A DNA stretch of 64,000 nucleotides from Sporobolomyces roseus (lineage: Eukaryota > Basidiomycota > Microbotryomycetes > Sporidiobolales > Sporidiobolaceae), in the NCBI GenBank assembly GCA_016617785.1, contig JADILM010000003.1, positions 682,001 through 746,000 of the forward strand. The letters are read 5' to 3'. The notes under the pieces were generated by a model that was not told the DNA's origin, ran no database searches, and saw nothing but the letters and a program-made list of their open reading frames with translations. Shown piece after piece: positions 62,227-64,000 of this stretch. A program made the position numbers and the translations under genes. The first letter of the stretch is position 1, and each line of letters opens with the position of its first letter.

Positions 62227-62730
62227 TGGTCGTTGCAGAGCTTGCTGTCGAATCGCCGAGTGATCCTCGCACCCGGAAACTTGCGATCGCTGAATCGCCG
62301 TGAGCGACTCGAGACGGGAGTCTTCCGTCTTCTGCTGTTCACTTCTGCGATAGTCACTCTTTCGCGCGCATGACGAGAAGCCAGCCATCCCGAGGGCGGC
62401 TCCATTCACGTGCGAAACCCTTCGCAAGCTCAGGCTCTTCGGATGCTGACCCCAAACTTTACTTCTCTGTTCCGGACTTGAGGTGACGGACAAGAGCTCA
62501 TCGGCACCTTTGCGCCGACAAGCCCCCTTCCATTGCGGAGTCAGAACATTCCCACGTAGCGAATACTGGGGGGTACGGCGGAAGTGATAGAACTGAGTGA
62601 CCCTTGAGAAGACCGTGACGATCACTCGACCTCCGAGCTGAGGCACGCCGAAGCACGGCGACGACGAGCAGATCTCTTCTCCCTTTCCTCTTCTTGCACA
62701 ACATCATCTCCTTACGGAAAGGAAAACTGT

Positions 62731-62780
62731 AAAAAAAAACAAAGTTTCTCGATCACCGACGAAGACATCGGTCTCGTCGG
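62731..62780 (-). other. Hairpin followed by T run on the minus strand
   Basis: Positions 62756-62780 pair as a 7-bp stem plus 3 bp after a one-base bulge around a four-base loop. About 16 nt further on, the minus strand has nine consecutive T. This is the form of a Pol III terminator preceded by a structured 3' end, but no box A/B promoter was found. Confidence 0.3.
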
Positions 62781-63764
62781 ATGTTTGCTCTTCGTAAGTT
62801 ATTCACCGTCTCAAAGGACGACGACATAGCGTGCCGACAGAGAGGACCATCCATAGACGAAAGGAGCAGTTTGATCTGCAGAACCTCGGGGTATACCAAT
62901 TCGAGGGAAGACGAGTTGAGCATGTCGGCAACAGAACAAGTCACTCGCAACTCATCGATCACCTTTTTTCTCCTTATCAATTCAAACGTTCTATTCAAAC
63001 ACACGCTGTCGTTTCGATAGGATGCACATTGACGCTGTTTAGGAAAGGAAGTAGACCCCCGGAATAGAAGAGCGTGGAAGATGTGACAGAACATTTCGAA
63101 AAAACCGCTCTTTCAGCTCGAAGTCTCGTTGGATCGCTCGAAGCTTACGTATGGCGACCTCACCTACTTCCCTCATTCGTCTGTGTCGATCAGAAGATTG
63201 TCTGATAGCCGTCGTCGCTCGTGGCGTCCATGTTCAGCATGAGCAAGACAGCTCAGATCCGTCGAGAGTTGAAGGGTTGACCGTTCGTACAGCTGCTTCT
63301 CATCGATTCTGCGAGTTCCTAAGCCCGTCACCGTGAGCTGCGTTATATGTTGACGATACTTAGGGCGCACGAACTAAGAATTGCTTTTCGCTTCGCCTTC
63401 TCATGCGACAAGGTCACCACACAGCTCTTCCCATCTTTTGAAGAGGTGATGAATTCGAACCGCTCAACAGGATTAGCTGGAGAGGTCGATACGACCGCGT
63501 CTCCCAACGACTAGAGCGGGTTTGAGCAGATCTGACTAGTGCGAGTGCGAGAGAGAAAGCTCGAGCGATTTATCGTTAAACTACGCTCTCCTCCTTCGCC
63601 TCAGTATCTCAGCCTGATGTCGTACGTCAGGCGAATTCGTAAACCGAAGTCTGCGCGTTCTGGCGACAAAGGGAGTAAACAAGGAGGACTGTGCGGTTTG
63701 ACGAGACAAGGGAATTCCTTCTCCTCTCTCTTCCTCCCTCCTGCCAACACACTCACCATCGACG

Positions 63765-64000
63765 ATGGTCTCATTCTACGAGCTGCTCCAAGCTGTATCG
63801 CGCTCAACAATTACCCTGCCAGCTTCTCCTCTCCACGAAATCGTAACTCCGTCAACTCCTCAATCCGAAGATCAACAAAACTCTCGTAATTCGATCGCAT
63901 CAACTACCTCTGTCAAGCCGAGCACAAGAGCTGCTTCAACCCATCGTAGCAGTATCTGGACGCTCGAAGAAGGTGGTATCGTTGGTCTAGACGAGCAAGT
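63765..64000 (+). CDS. Partial gene, unrecognised N-terminus, runs off window
   Basis: Open from ATG at 63765 (context ACGATGG) to the window end, 78 full codons without a stop: MVSFYELLQAVSRSTITLPA, then a Ser/Thr-rich stretch (SRNSIASTTSVKPSTRAAST), then RSSIWTLEEGGIVGLDEQ. The upstream 200 bp are C/T-rich as before other starts here. No family recognised from this fragment. Confidence 0.55.
   Translation, partial: MVSFYELLQAVSRSTITLPASPLHEIVTPSTPQSEDQQNSRNSIASTTSVKPSTRAASTHRSSIWTLEEGGIVGLDEQ

Larger units (their letters stand above)
61687..63764. other. Long region without a supported gene
   Basis: 2078 bp, the largest gap of the window. It contains a 20-nt perfect-but-one tandem repeat (62187-62226), a hairpin followed on the minus strand by a T run (62731-62780), and an open minus-strand stretch 61968-62405 (145 codons, basic) with no domain signal. 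The last ~200 bp before 63765 should hold the promoter of the next gene. Confidence 0.45.

Noticed and set aside
61968..62405. 145-codon minus-strand ORF with ATG
   Set aside because: No domain, no supporting splice pattern, mixed composition; kept only as a possibility in the findings on the gap.
63440..63465. Minus-strand GGTTCGAATTC resembling a tRNA B box
   Set aside because: Stem bases around the loop do not pair and no cloverleaf is possible.

Overview
The window is nuclear DNA of a fungus, most likely a basidiomycete yeast or a related lineage. Genes are dense on both strands and carry many short spliceosomal introns (about 50-100 nt, donors mostly GTGAGT, GTAAGT or GTACGT, frequent CTGAC or CTAAC branch-like sequences, CAG/TAG acceptors). 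Promoters are pyrimidine-rich and base composition is balanced. The gene set includes a fungal group III G-alpha, Rho3, PKA, Pop3, Sld3 and flavocytochrome b2. The exact lineage cannot be fixed by eye. Coordinates given for CDS features are start-to-stop spans that include introns.

Layout. 0-8.2 kb: PUS7 pseudouridine synthase (-), an extended SDR reductase (+), RIB3 of riboflavin synthesis (+), a two-domain ABC ATPase with a degenerate first domain (-). 8.6-13 kb: a LARGE-like GT49 glycosyltransferase (+) and a G-alpha subunit (+). 13.6-22.4 kb: four minus-strand genes, a DOMON-cytochrome b561 protein, an acyltransferase-3 membrane protein, a Rho3-type GTPase and DPH1. 22.5-24.5 kb: POP3 of RNase P/MRP (+). 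24.8-42.2 kb: a chromatin block made of two different SNF2-RING ATPases (+) flanking a Yta7/ATAD2-type AAA-bromodomain gene (-). 42.5-46.5 kb: VPS18 (+). 46.7-48.8 kb: a 42-codon spliced microprotein gene (-) and an unrecognised single-pass membrane protein (-). 49.4-52.6 kb: two tandem MDR-family NADP oxidoreductases (+). 52.7-56.6 kb: flavocytochrome b2-type L-lactate dehydrogenase (-) and an FSH1-type serine hydrolase (-). 57.1-61.7 kb: PKA catalytic subunit (+) and an Sld3-like replication initiation factor (+). 61.7-63.76 kb has no gene that I can support. A new gene starts at 63765 and leaves the window.

Functionally most genes are housekeeping (tRNA/rRNA modification and processing, translation factor modification, vitamin and lactate metabolism, vacuolar trafficking, replication, chromatin). 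The G-alpha and PKA genes are upstream and downstream parts of the same cAMP pathway but lie about 44 kb apart. No prokaryote-style system, transposon, virus or CRISPR array is visible.

The most unusual signal is exon structure, not gene content. The flavocytochrome b2 gene needs a 5-nt and a 10-nt micro-exon to read through its conserved domains. The Rho3 gene needs a 12-nt micro-exon. The DOMON-b561 gene appears to have its ATG split by an intron. A three-intron gene encodes a protein of only 42 residues.
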